Notes under the pieces: generated by a model
The model's input: the letters and a program-made list of their open reading frames with translations, nothing else
Told to the model about the DNA's origin: nothing
Database searches by the model: none
Shown: positions 1 through 6,598 of the stretch, piece by piece
Layout: each line of letters begins with the position of its first letter
How positions within the stretch are numbered: position 1 is the stretch's first letter
Made by a program: the position numbers and the translations under genes
Assembly (NCBI GenBank): GCA_031371615.1
Contig: JANMJY010000129.1
Location: forward strand, 1-28,050
Direction of reading: 5' to 3'
Origin: Gaiellasilicea sp031371615
Lineage (GTDB): Bacteria > Actinomycetota > Thermoleophilia > Gaiellales > Gaiellaceae
Length of the DNA: 28,050 nt

Positions 1-802
1 CGTCGTTCTGACGGTGTGAGATCACCGACTCGTTCGTGGACTCGAGCCCCTCGACGACCTCCTTGTAGTTGTCGAGGAGATCCCAGATCCGCTCGGCGGC
101 GTCGACGATGTCGTCGAAGTAGAGGTCGAGCTCCTCGGGCAGGAACCGCTCGACGCGCCGTTCGAGCAGGCGAAGCGTCGTCCGCTCGGGCTTGATGATC
201 TTGCGGTAGGAGATGATCTCCTGCTTCACGTTCGAGAGGTCGCGGACGACGTCCTCGGCGCGCCGCTCGAACATGTCGTCCTCGACCGAGTCGAGCTTGT
301 GCCCGATCTTGTCGAGGATCGGGAAGCAGTAGTCGAAGAGGTCGTCGAGCACCTCGTAGAGAAGGCGGCCGGAGCCCTTCGCGAACAGCTCCTCCCGCAG
401 CTGTTCGTCCTCCTCGCAGCGGTGGAAGAGGCGGGTGACGGGGAGCAGCGGGACGTTCGGGAGCGTGACGAGGTAGTCCTGGGCGAGGAAGACGTCGAGC
501 TCGGCCGCGTTCAGACGCTGGATCGCCTTGTCGTAGACCGGAAAGTGGAGGACGGCGAAGAGGTACTCGGGGTACTCGTCGATCTTCGGCCGCTGCCGCC
601 TCGAGAGGACGTCCTCGACGTCGAGCGCGTGCCAGCCGAAGCGCTCGGCGAGCTCGTTGGCGGTGTCCGTCTCTGGACCGTCGAGGTGGACCCAGGTCAG
701 CCCGCCGGCGGCGAGCTCGAGCGGGTGGCGCTCAGCGACCGCGCCGGCCGGGACCGTGCGCGAGTCCGACCGTGTCCGCCGGATGCGGGGCAGGTTGGGC
801 AT
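1..802 (-). CDS. corA: CorA-family divalent metal ion transporter, N-terminal part
   Basis: This is the cytoplasmic N-terminal portion (267 codons) of a CorA-like Mg2+/Co2+ channel; the gene runs off the left edge. After a basic start (MPNLPRIRRTRSD) comes the alpha/beta domain: LTWVHLDGPE, then ELAERFGWHALDVEDVL, then PKIDEYPEYLFAVLHFPVYD, all typical of CorA. It is followed by the long helices that lead to the pore (EVLDDLFDYCFPILDKI, FERRAEDVVRDLSNVKQEI, YKEVVEGLESTNESVISHRQN). The two C-terminal membrane segments and the GMN selectivity motif lie outside the window, so transport itself is inferred from the family. The ATG at 802 is the first start in this frame, but it has no well-spaced Shine-Dalgarno; a short out-of-frame ORF overlaps it. 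It lies downstream of the MFS gene on the same strand. Confidence 0.87.
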   Translation of the reverse strand, partial: MPNLPRIRRTRSDSRTVPAGAVAERHPLELAAGGLTWVHLDGPETDTANELAERFGWHALDVEDVLSRRQRPKIDEYPEYLFAVLHFPVYDKAIQRLNAAELDVFLAQDYLVTLPNVPLLPVTRLFHRCEEDEQLREELFAKGSGRLLYEVLDDLFDYCFPILDKIGHKLDSVEDDMFERRAEDVVRDLSNVKQEIISYRKIIKPERTTLRLLERRVERFLPEELDLYFDDIVDAAERIWDLLDNYKEVVEGLESTNESVISHRQND

Positions 803-833
803 ACGTACTGAACGGGTCCTCGAGCACTGGCAT
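732..833 (-). CDS. Possible leaderless short upstream ORF overlapping the corA start
   Basis: A 33-codon ORF (begins MPVLEDPFSTYAQ) starts at an ATG exactly 6 nt after a TAGAAT -10 box and ends 71 nt inside corA in another frame. The promoter spacing matches other leaderless starts in this window, while corA's own ATG lacks a good ribosome site. It may couple translation to corA, or it may show that the corA start is misplaced. The codon signal is only moderate, so it is tentative. Confidence 0.25.
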   Translation of the reverse strand: MPVLEDPFSTYAQPAPHPADTVGLAHGPGRRGR

Positions 834-839
834 GACGCG

Positions 840-845
840 ATTCTA
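840..845 (-). promoter_or_regulatory. -10 box (TAGAAT) for the corA transcript
   Basis: Read on the minus strand, TAGAAT is followed by a 6-nt spacer and an ATG at 833. It sits directly after the MFS stop codon, so corA can be transcribed apart from the MFS gene. No -35 was recognised. Confidence 0.5.
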
Positions 846-846
846 G

Positions 847-2124
847 CTAGTCGCCGGGAAACGCAACGTCCACGACGGCGATGGGAGTGTGTGCCGCCGA
901 CACGATCCGCGGCGTCCTGCGCACACCCTCCGGAAGCCAACGCTCGAGCAGGAGCGCTGCTCCGCCCGCCAGGAGGCAGACGGAGGCTGCCACGATCCAC
1001 AGCCCGGTCGGCGACACGGCGAGCAGCGACGCCCCCGCAGCTGGGCCGATCGTGAACCCGACCTGCCAGGAGAGCGCCGAGACGGCCATGTAGCGGCCGA
1101 TCATGCGGTGATCGGCGAGGTCGGCGACGAGTGGGGCCTGGACGGCGCCGTGCAGGCACTCCGCGACGCCGAAGATGGCGACCGCAGCGGCGAGCACGGC
1201 GAATGCCGCTGCGCCCGACAGCCACAACCCGCTCACGGGGACGAGGAGCCACGACGCCGCACAGGCGACGCCGACGAGTGTCAGGAACGGCATCCGCCGG
1301 TGTCCTCGCGCCGACCGTGCGACCGGAAGCTGCAGGAGCACGACGACGAGGGTGTTGATGAAGAAGAGCTGGCCGATGCCGCTCTCGGCGATGCCGACCT
1401 CGTTCTTCGCGTACGCGGGGAAAACCTCGAGCTGAGCGATCCCGGCGACGATGAACGCCGCGTTCACGGCCATCAGCGCCATGAAGACGCGGTGGCGGAA
1501 GACGTCGCGATAGGTCCCCGAGCGCACGGCCCGATCGACGGCGTGCCGCGGCTCGGGCACGAATGCCCAGAGCACAGCCGCGTAGGCGACGAACGTGGCT
1601 GCATCAAGGAGGAAGAGCGCCTGGAAGCTCGTGGCTGCGATGAACCCGCCTGCGAGGCCTCCGACGCCGATTCCCAGATTCATGGTCACTCGCTGCATCG
1701 CGAACACCGTCGGCCGCTTCTCGCGCGGCGCGAGCCCGGCGAGCAGGGACGACTGGGACGGCCAGAAGGCACCGTTCCCGACGCCCACAATCGCCGCGGC
1801 GATGAAGCCCTGCCAGGCGGTCTCGACGAGCGAGTAGCCGGCGATCCCGAGCGTCAGGAAGAACAGCGCGATCGCGAGCATCCTCTTGCCACCGACGCGA
1901 TCGACCAGGGCGCCTGCAATCGGCCCCGAGACGAGGCTCACTGCGGCGTTCGTGCCCATCACGAGCCCTGCTGTGCCGAGGCCGATCCCGCGCTCGTTGT
2001 GCAGGTAGATGAGCGTGAACGGGAGGACGAGCCCGTTCCCCGTCGCGTTCAGGAGCCCGCCGAGCTGCAGCGTCTGAATCGACCGGGGCAGCTGTGGATT
2101 GAGGCTGCGCAGGTAACCCTTCAC
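847..2124 (-). CDS. MFS transporter (drug-efflux-like)
   Basis: A 425-residue major facilitator with about 12 hydrophobic segments. The motif-A loop GALVDRVGGKRM follows the second helix, as expected for proton-coupled antiporters. The fourth to fifth helix region contains VGVGNGAFWPSQSSLLAGL and a glycine-rich GIGVGGLAGGFIA stretch. The substrate cannot be told from sequence; multidrug or metabolite efflux is the usual role of this branch. The frame stays open far upstream, antisense to the neighbouring aminotransferase, but GTG at 2124 is chosen because it gives a normal N-terminus (MKGYLRSLNPQLPRSIQ) and lies 6 nt after a TACTGT -10 box. The gene is divergent from the aminotransferase, with only 18 bp between the starts. 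Confidence 0.88.
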   Translation of the reverse strand: MKGYLRSLNPQLPRSIQTLQLGGLLNATGNGLVLPFTLIYLHNERGIGLGTAGLVMGTNAAVSLVSGPIAGALVDRVGGKRMLAIALFFLTLGIAGYSLVETAWQGFIAAAIVGVGNGAFWPSQSSLLAGLAPREKRPTVFAMQRVTMNLGIGVGGLAGGFIAATSFQALFLLDAATFVAYAAVLWAFVPEPRHAVDRAVRSGTYRDVFRHRVFMALMAVNAAFIVAGIAQLEVFPAYAKNEVGIAESGIGQLFFINTLVVVLLQLPVARSARGHRRMPFLTLVGVACAASWLLVPVSGLWLSGAAAFAVLAAAVAIFGVAECLHGAVQAPLVADLADHRMIGRYMAVSALSWQVGFTIGPAAGASLLAVSPTGLWIVAASVCLLAGGAALLLERWLPEGVRRTPRIVSAAHTPIAVVDVAFPGD

Positions 2125-2130
2125 CGTGGG

Positions 2131-2136
2131 ACAGTA
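2131..2136 (-). promoter_or_regulatory. -10 box (TACTGT) of the MFS gene
   Basis: Minus-strand TACTGT, a 6-nt spacer, then the GTG start at 2124. The spacing predicts a leaderless mRNA. The element lies in the 18-bp gap to the divergent aminotransferase. Confidence 0.5.
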
Positions 2137-2142
2137 GCGCCC

Positions 2143-3171
2143 TTGGAATTCCTCCTCGACCGAGAGGTCACGTTCCTCAATCACGGCAGCTACGGCGCCT
2201 GTCCGGCGCCGGTGTTCGAGCGCTACCAGCAGCTCCAGCGCGAGCTCGAGCGGAACCCGGTCGAGTTCCTTGGACGCCGCTTCGCCGAGCTGACCGGCGA
2301 GGCACGGGCGACGCTGGCGGCGTTCGTCGGCGCCCGCGCCGATGATCTCGTCTTCGTGCCGAACGCAACCTCCGGCCTGAACGCAGTCATCCGGTCGTTG
2401 CGGCTGGAGCCGGGAGACGAGGTGCTGACGACCCGGCACGAGTACGGCGCCGTCATCCGCACCTGGGAATTCGTAGGCGCGCAGCTCGTCTATGCCGAGC
2501 CGGGCGAGCTCGCGGGTGCGATCGGGCCGCGGACGAAGGCCGTCTCCGTCAGCCACATCACCTCGCCGACCGCGCTCGTGCTGCCGGTCGAGGAGATCTG
2601 CGCCGCGGCGCGAGAGGCAGGCGTGCTCTCGATCGTGGACGGAGCCCACGTGCCCGGCCAACTGCCGCTCGACCTCGAGCGGCTCGGAGCAGACGTCTAC
2701 GCAGGCAACTGCCACAAGTGGCTGTGCGCCCCAAAGGGATCAGCCTTCCTCTGGGCGCGGCCCGAGCACCAGCGGTGGATCGATCCGCTCGTCGTCTCCT
2801 GGGGTTACGGCGCGGACACGAGCTTTGCCGAGCGGCACGGCTGGCAGGGCACCCGCGATCCGGCCGCGGTGCTCGCGGTGCCGGCCGCGATCGAGGCACA
2901 CGGAGCGCTCGACCTGGAGGGCTGCCGTCGCCTGGCGGCGTCCTTCCACGACCGACTGCCGCCCGTGGGGACGACGCCGGCGCCGCAGATGTGGGCCTCG
3001 GAGATCGACACACCCGATCCGGGCGCGCTCCAGCGCCGGCTCTTCGACGAGCATCGAATCGAGGTCGTCGTGCAGAAGTGGGAGGGGAGGAGCCTGCTGC
3101 GCGTCTCGATCGGGCCCTACAACGAGGCGGCGGACGTCGAGCGCCTGCTCGACGCGCTCAGAGCTGGCTGA
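2143..3171 (+). CDS. Class V PLP-dependent aminotransferase (isopenicillin N epimerase-like)
   Basis: A 342-residue fold-type I PLP enzyme. The N-terminus has the family opening TFLNHGSYGACP; the cofactor-binding turn is FVPNATSGLNAVI; SHITSPTALVLPVEEI and IVDGAHVPGQLPLDL carry the PLP-ring aspartate; Lys192 in GNCHKWLCAPKG is the expected Schiff-base lysine. These features match the CefD-like branch, which includes epimerases, cysteine desulfurase-like and lyase enzymes, so the substrate is unknown. No beta-lactam genes are nearby. At 342 residues it is somewhat short for the family (about 380-400). TTG at 2143 is the only plausible in-frame start close to the conserved region; it has no clear ribosome site. 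Its 3' end overlaps the convergent next gene by 14 bp. Confidence 0.85.
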   Translation: MEFLLDREVTFLNHGSYGACPAPVFERYQQLQRELERNPVEFLGRRFAELTGEARATLAAFVGARADDLVFVPNATSGLNAVIRSLRLEPGDEVLTTRHEYGAVIRTWEFVGAQLVYAEPGELAGAIGPRTKAVSVSHITSPTALVLPVEEICAAAREAGVLSIVDGAHVPGQLPLDLERLGADVYAGNCHKWLCAPKGSAFLWARPEHQRWIDPLVVSWGYGADTSFAERHGWQGTRDPAAVLAVPAAIEAHGALDLEGCRRLAASFHDRLPPVGTTPAPQMWASEIDTPDPGALQRRLFDEHRIEVVVQKWEGRSLLRVSIGPYNEAADVERLLDALRAG

Positions 3172-3523
3172 GCGCCTCGACCGCTTGCTCCAGATCGGCG
3201 CAGACCGCGACGGCGATGTAGACCGTCCACGGGTGCGGCGGCGCGCCTCCCGTGTACGCGACGACGGGCTTCCCCGCTGCGTGCGCGTACCAGCACTCCA
3301 TTGCAGTCCCTTCGTCCGGCGCGGTGAAGGAGGCCAGAACCGCGTCGCAGGAACCGATCTCGGCCAAGTCGCCCTCGACGATCTCCCGCTCGTTTCCTTC
3401 CGTCCTGCCGCGGAAGTCGCGGCGCATCGGATCGACGGGCTCCCAGCCGGCGGCCCGAATGAGCGCGTCGGCGCGGCGGCGGTACTCCTCCGCGAAGGGC
3501 GGCCCGGCGAGATAGATCCGCAT
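3158..3523 (-). CDS. Nucleoside 2-deoxyribosyltransferase-like protein
   Basis: A 121-residue Rossmann-like protein. MRIYLAGPPF at the N-terminus is the nucleotide-binding opening of the family, and DLAEIGSCDAVLASF followed by PDEGTAMECWYAHAAGKPVV contains the glutamate (in GTAMECWYA) that acts as nucleophile in nucleoside 2-deoxyribosyltransferases. Characterised enzymes exchange bases between deoxyribonucleosides or hydrolyse deoxynucleotides; which applies here cannot be decided. Length fits the small end of the family (about 120-160). The ATG at 3523 gives the canonical start, and a TACTCT -10 box lies 9 nt upstream. It is divergent from queF (22 bp apart) and convergent with the aminotransferase. 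Confidence 0.82.
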   Translation of the reverse strand: MRIYLAGPPFAEEYRRRADALIRAAGWEPVDPMRRDFRGRTEGNEREIVEGDLAEIGSCDAVLASFTAPDEGTAMECWYAHAAGKPVVAYTGGAPPHPWTVYIAVAVCADLEQAVEALSQL

Positions 3524-3531
3524 CGCTCGCC

Positions 3532-3538
3532 TAGAGTA
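3532..3538. promoter_or_regulatory. Shared palindromic -10 element for two divergent genes
   Basis: The 7-bp TAGAGTA gives TAGAGT on the plus strand (8 nt before the queF ATG) and TACTCT on the minus strand (9 nt before the deoxyribosyltransferase ATG). The two -10 boxes therefore overlap almost completely. Both spacings fit leaderless or nearly leaderless transcripts. Confidence 0.5.
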
Positions 3539-3545
3539 CGGAGCG

Positions 3546-3929
3546 ATGGCAGAGGCCACCCGATCCACTGACTTCGTCGCCCTCGGGCACGCCGGCTCCG
3601 AGCACTATGCCGGGATCGAGACGTTTCCCAACCCGGGGGTGTCGCAGGTGCAGATGACGAGCGACGAGCTCGTGGCCGTGTGCCCGATCACCGGCCAGGC
3701 AGACTTCTACACGGCTGCGATCGAGTACCGGCCGGGGCCTCTCTGCATCGAGTCGAAGTCGCTGAAGCTCTACCTCGGGACCTACCGGAACGAGGGCGTC
3801 TTCTGCGAGGCGCTCGCGGTCAAGATCCGCGACGACGTCGCCGAGGCGCTGGAGCTCCCGCCCGAGCAGGTGACGGTCGCGCTGACGCAGAAGGCCCGCG
3901 GCGGGATCACGATCACGGCGACCGCTTAG
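3546..3929 (+). CDS. queF: NADPH-dependent 7-cyano-7-deazaguanine (preQ0) reductase
   Basis: Reduces the preQ0 nitrile to preQ1 in queuosine tRNA modification. It is a short, unimodular type I QueF (127 residues; B. subtilis protein about 165). Cys46 in AVCPITGQADF is the catalytic thioimide-forming cysteine and Asp53 the conserved acid 7 residues later; CIESKSLKLYLGTYRNEG is the signature that binds NADPH. An oddity is Cys87 in GVFCEA: at the same offset (41 residues from the catalytic cysteine) characterised enzymes have FHE with a conserved histidine. No other queuosine gene is in the window. The start is the ATG 8 nt after TAGAGT; a tRNA gene follows 27 nt downstream. Confidence 0.93.
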   Translation: MAEATRSTDFVALGHAGSEHYAGIETFPNPGVSQVQMTSDELVAVCPITGQADFYTAAIEYRPGPLCIESKSLKLYLGTYRNEGVFCEALAVKIRDDVAEALELPPEQVTVALTQKARGGITITATA

Positions 3930-3938
3930 GCGCAGGGC

Positions 3939-3944
3939 TACACT
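3939..3944 (+). promoter_or_regulatory. -10 box (TACACT) of tRNA-Arg
   Basis: TACACT lies 12 nt before the first base of the mature tRNA and begins 9 nt after the queF stop codon, consistent with a separate tRNA promoter with a very short 5' leader. No -35 match was seen. Confidence 0.45.
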
Positions 3945-3956
3945 TCAGGCTTCCGT

Positions 3957-4029
<73 letters not shown>

Positions 4030-4044
4030 TGCCTTCCGTCGCAG

Positions 4045-4076
4045 GACCGGGCATGCGCGAGTGGAGATGCCCGGTC
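4045..4076. terminator. Perfect 10-bp stem-loop after tRNA-Arg
   Basis: GACCGGGCAT and ATGCCCGGTC pair perfectly around a 12-nt loop, beginning 15 nt after the tRNA. There is no T-tract, so it is a terminator or processing hairpin of the tail-less kind. A second hairpin, GGCCG-CTG-CGGCC at 4093-4105, follows. Together they lie between the tRNA and a probable convergent small gene and could serve both strands. Confidence 0.55.
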
Positions 4077-4115
4077 ACGCAAACCCCTGAAGGGCCGCTG
4101 CGGCCGTTCGCTTCC

Positions 4116-4274
4116 TTACGCGCGGTAGTAGAGCCAGGCGTCCTGCATGCGGGCGACCTTTGTCACGTCGCCCGCGGAGCGCGCCACGCGCGCCGGCGCG
4201 GTCAGTGCCGCGAGGCTGTCGAACGTTCCGGCTTGCGTTGTCGTGCGTAGTGGCAGCGAGGTTATGTGGTGCAA
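4116..4274 (-). CDS. Probable small hypothetical protein
   Basis: I do not recognise this 52-residue product (starts MHHITSLPLRTTTQAG, ends ARMQDAWLYYRA). Support comes from composition: over the last 36 codons nearly every third base is G or C while second positions are near half, which is the pattern of real genes here. It is divergent from the dgcA-like gene and ends near two hairpins facing the tRNA. TTG at 4274 is the only reasonable in-frame start, with no good ribosome site, so the N-terminus is uncertain. No membrane segment or known motif is visible. Confidence 0.4.
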   Translation of the reverse strand: MHHITSLPLRTTTQAGTFDSLAALTAPARVARSAGDVTKVARMQDAWLYYRA

Positions 4275-4283
4275 AACTCGATT

Positions 4284-4307
4284 GCAACCCGACGGCGTTA
4301 GGGTTGC
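4284..4307. promoter_or_regulatory. Inverted repeat overlapping the dgcA-like promoter (operator candidate)
   Basis: GCAACCC (4284-4290) and GGGTTGC (4301-4307) form a perfect 7-bp inverted repeat with centres 17 bp apart. The right half overlaps the TAGGGT -10 box at 4299-4304. This geometry suits a dimeric repressor that blocks the start of the downstream operon. Confidence 0.45.
4299..4304 (+). promoter_or_regulatory. -10 box (TAGGGT) of the dgcA-like operon
   Basis: TAGGGT is followed by 6 nt and the GTG start at 4311, the spacing of a leaderless promoter. No Shine-Dalgarno precedes the GTG, which supports a leaderless message. Confidence 0.5.
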
Positions 4308-4310
4308 GCA

Positions 4311-5315
4311 GTGGACTTGACGGCGCGAATCGAGACGCTGCGCCTCGCCGAGACCTTCGTGATCTCGCGCGAGTCGTCCGACGAGGATGACGTCCTCCAG
4401 GTCGAGCTCCGGCACGACGGCGTCGTCGGCTACGGCGAGGGCGCGGCGATCGACCGGTACGGGGAGACCGCTCGGACGGCGCTTGCGTATGTCGAAGAGA
4501 ACCGTGCCCTGCTCGGCGACGACCCGTTTGCGCTCGAGGAGATCGAGGCGAGGCTGCCGGCCGGTCAGAACGCTGCGCGGGCAGCGCTCGACGGGGCGCT
4601 CCACGACCTGCAGGGAAAGCTGCTCGGCGTTCCGGTGTGGCGTCTGCTCGGCCTGCCGCGCACCGGCCCGCCGACCTCGTGGACCGTTTGGCTCGGGGAC
4701 CCCGACGACATGGCGCGGCGAGCGGAGCAGGCTGCGAGGCGCTTCCGGCGCCTGAAGCTCAAGCTCGGCGGCGCCGACGGGCTCGACATCGAGCGCGTCC
4801 GCGCCGTGCGGAGCGTGACCGAGCTGCCGCTGCAGGTGGACGTCAACGAGTGGTGGTCGCTCGACGAGGCGCTCGACGCGTTGCCGCAGCTGGCCGAGCT
4901 CGGCGTCGCGTACTGCGAGCAGCCGCTGCCGGCGGGCCACGAGGGTGGCCCGGCGCTGAAGGCCCGCTCCCCGATCCCGATCTACGTCGACGAGGACTGC
5001 CACGGCCTCGTTGACGTCGCCGCCTGCGCCGAGATCGCCCACGGGATCAACATCAAGCTGGCGAAGTCGGGCGGGATCCGCGAGGCGATCAGGATGGCCC
5101 ATGCCGCTCGGGCCCTCGGGCTCGGCGTCATGCTGGGCTGCATGATCGAGTCCGGGCTCGGAATCGCCGCCGGTTGCGTCGTCGCGCCGCTGTGCGACCA
5201 CGTCGACCTCGACGGCAATCTGCTGATCGCCGAGGATCCCTGGCCCGGCGTTGCGTTCGTCGACGGGGTTCAGGTCCCCTCCGATAAGCCGGGGCTCGGT
5301 GTCGCAGCGGCCTGA
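4311..5315 (+). CDS. dgcA: Enolase-superfamily racemase/epimerase (dipeptide epimerase or N-acetyl-D-glutamate racemase, DgcA-like)
   Basis: A 334-residue member of the muconate-lactonising subgroup of the enolase superfamily. The N-terminal capping domain (about residues 1-115) precedes the barrel, which shows the K-x-K base (Lys149, Lys151 in LKLKLGG), metal ligands Asp177 (VDVNEWW), Glu203 (CEQPLP) and the aspartates of VDED (227-229), and the second base lysine in NIKLAKSGG (249-252). These residues fit 1,1-proton transfer on amino-acid derivatives, as in L-Ala-D/L-Glu epimerases. The next gene, overlapping by 17 bp, is a DUF1611 protein. That pairing matches the reported DgcN/DgcA D-glutamate pathway, in which DgcA racemises N-acetyl-D-glutamate. 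A classical dipeptide epimerase acting on wall peptides remains possible, so the symbol is provisional. Start is GTG 4311, 6 nt after TAGGGT. Confidence 0.8.
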   Translation: MDLTARIETLRLAETFVISRESSDEDDVLQVELRHDGVVGYGEGAAIDRYGETARTALAYVEENRALLGDDPFALEEIEARLPAGQNAARAALDGALHDLQGKLLGVPVWRLLGLPRTGPPTSWTVWLGDPDDMARRAEQAARRFRRLKLKLGGADGLDIERVRAVRSVTELPLQVDVNEWWSLDEALDALPQLAELGVAYCEQPLPAGHEGGPALKARSPIPIYVDEDCHGLVDVAACAEIAHGINIKLAKSGGIREAIRMAHAARALGLGVMLGCMIESGLGIAAGCVVAPLCDHVDLDGNLLIAEDPWPGVAFVDGVQVPSDKPGLGVAAA

Positions 5316-6327
5316 GCAGCTCCTGCTTCTCGCCGAGGGCTTCTCCGGCGATCCGCACTACGGGAAGACCGCTCGCGGCGTGCTCGCCTACGGGGAGCGG
5401 AAGGTGGTGGCGCTCCTCGACTCGACCCGCGCGGGGGAGGAGCAAGCAGGCGTCCCGATCGTCGGGAGCGTGAACGACTCGCTCGACTTCCGGCCGACGA
5501 CGGCCATCGTCGGCGTCGCAACCCAGGGCGGCCGCTTCCCGCCCGAATGGCGCGAGCTGCTGAAGAGCTGCATCGGCAAGGGGCTGCACGTCGAGAACGG
5601 CCTGCACGAGTTCCTCGCCGACGACCCTGAGCTCGTGGAGCTGGCGGCGCGCAACGGCGTCGAGCTGCGGGACCTGCGCCGGCCGCCCGCCGACCTCAAC
5701 GTCCCCACCGGCGCCAACCTCACGATCCCCGCCCGGATCGTGCTCACCGTCGGCTCCGACTGCGCGATCGGGAAGATGACCGTCTCGCTCGAGCTCGACC
5801 GGGCCGCGCGCGCCCGTGGCATCGAGTCGCGCTTCGTGCCGACCGGGCAGACCGGGATCGCGATCGCCGGCTGGGGGATCGCGGTCGATGCAGTGATCTC
5901 GGACTTCATCGCCGGCGCCGCCGAGCGGCTCGTCGTCGAAGGCCACGAGCGCGGCGGCGAGCTCCTGCAGGTCGAAGGGCAGGGAGCGGTGACGCATCCC
6001 GCCTACTCGGGCGTCACGCTCGGGCTGATCCACGGCTCCGCCCCGCACCTGTTCGTCCTCTGCCACCTGGCCGGCCAGACCGAGGTCGAGGGGTACCCCG
6101 GGCACCCGCTGCTCTCTCTCCCGGACCTCGTCGACCTGCACGAGCGGATTTCGCTGCCTGTCCGGAAGGCGCGAGTGGCGGCTGTGGCGCTCAACACCCG
6201 CCTGCTCGACGACGACGACGCGCGCGCGGCGATCGCCGCCGCCGAGGCGGAGACCGGTCTCGTCGCCGACGACCCGGTGCGCTTCGGCGCCGAGCGGCTG
6301 CTCGACGCGATCGTCGCTGGGTTCTAG
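5299..6327 (+). CDS. dgcN: DUF1611 P-loop protein, probable D-glutamate N-acetyltransferase (DgcN-like)
   Basis: A 342-residue protein of the DUF1611 family. The N-terminal part (about 1-130) is Rossmann-like (AEGFSGDPHYGKTARGVLAYG, ending with VENGLHEFL and LRDLRRPP). The C-terminal part is a P-loop domain with Walker A GSDCAIGKMT at 152-161, a GQTGIAIAGWG loop and EGQGAVTHPAYSGVTLGLIHG. Members were long unassigned; the reported DgcN enzymes use acetyl-CoA to N-acetylate D-glutamate, and a partner DgcA then racemises the product. The overlapping upstream racemase supports this role. GTG at 5299 gives a normal-length protein and overlaps the previous gene by 17 bp, so the two are probably co-translated. 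Confidence 0.75.
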   Translation: MSQRPEQLLLLAEGFSGDPHYGKTARGVLAYGERKVVALLDSTRAGEEQAGVPIVGSVNDSLDFRPTTAIVGVATQGGRFPPEWRELLKSCIGKGLHVENGLHEFLADDPELVELAARNGVELRDLRRPPADLNVPTGANLTIPARIVLTVGSDCAIGKMTVSLELDRAARARGIESRFVPTGQTGIAIAGWGIAVDAVISDFIAGAAERLVVEGHERGGELLQVEGQGAVTHPAYSGVTLGLIHGSAPHLFVLCHLAGQTEVEGYPGHPLLSLPDLVDLHERISLPVRKARVAAVALNTRLLDDDDARAAIAAAEAETGLVADDPVRFGAERLLDAIVAGF

Positions 6328-6427
6328 TCCCTCGAACGGGTCAAGAGGGCATTCAAGCGGCCCGTCGAACCGCCGATACGACGCCTGCACCAACAGACCG
6401 CTGTTCGGGAGAGAGAAAGGGCGAACG

Positions 6428-6598
6428 TTGAAGAGGCTGACTGCGGCGCTTGCGCTTGCGTGCGCACTGACATTTGCGTCCGGGGCCTCGGCGGTCGCGT
6501 TTGGCGCCACCGACGAAGAGAGACGAAGAGAAGTGAGCGCTCGTGGGGGCCTTCCGGCCCGGCGGGCTTCGGCCTCTGCTACAACCATCCGCGCGTGA
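6428..6598 (+). CDS. Short secreted peptide or remnant of a secreted protein gene
   Basis: TTG at 6428 follows a good ribosome site (AAAGGG, 6-nt spacer) and opens a 56-residue frame with a textbook Sec signal peptide: MKRLTAALALACALTF, then ASGASA with likely cleavage after ASA. After AVAFGATDEE the sequence becomes arginine- and alanine-rich and ends, overlapping the next start as GTGA. The mature part would be only about 30 residues. The most likely reading is the preserved 5' end of a larger secreted protein whose body was lost; a genuine small secreted peptide coupled to the aminopeptidase is the alternative. It is not similar to the neighbouring genes. Confidence 0.45.
   Translation: MKRLTAALALACALTFASGASAVAFGATDEERRREVSARGGLPARRASASATTIRA

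Noticed and set aside
889..2142. Long open frame on the plus strand leading into the aminotransferase
   Set aside because: It is antisense to the MFS transporter, which has clear membrane helices and motif A; only the part from 2143 on resembles a protein family.
2125..2715. Minus-strand open frame upstream of the MFS start
   Set aside because: Antisense to the PLP enzyme and of low-complexity composition; the GTG at 2124 with its -10 box is the better start.
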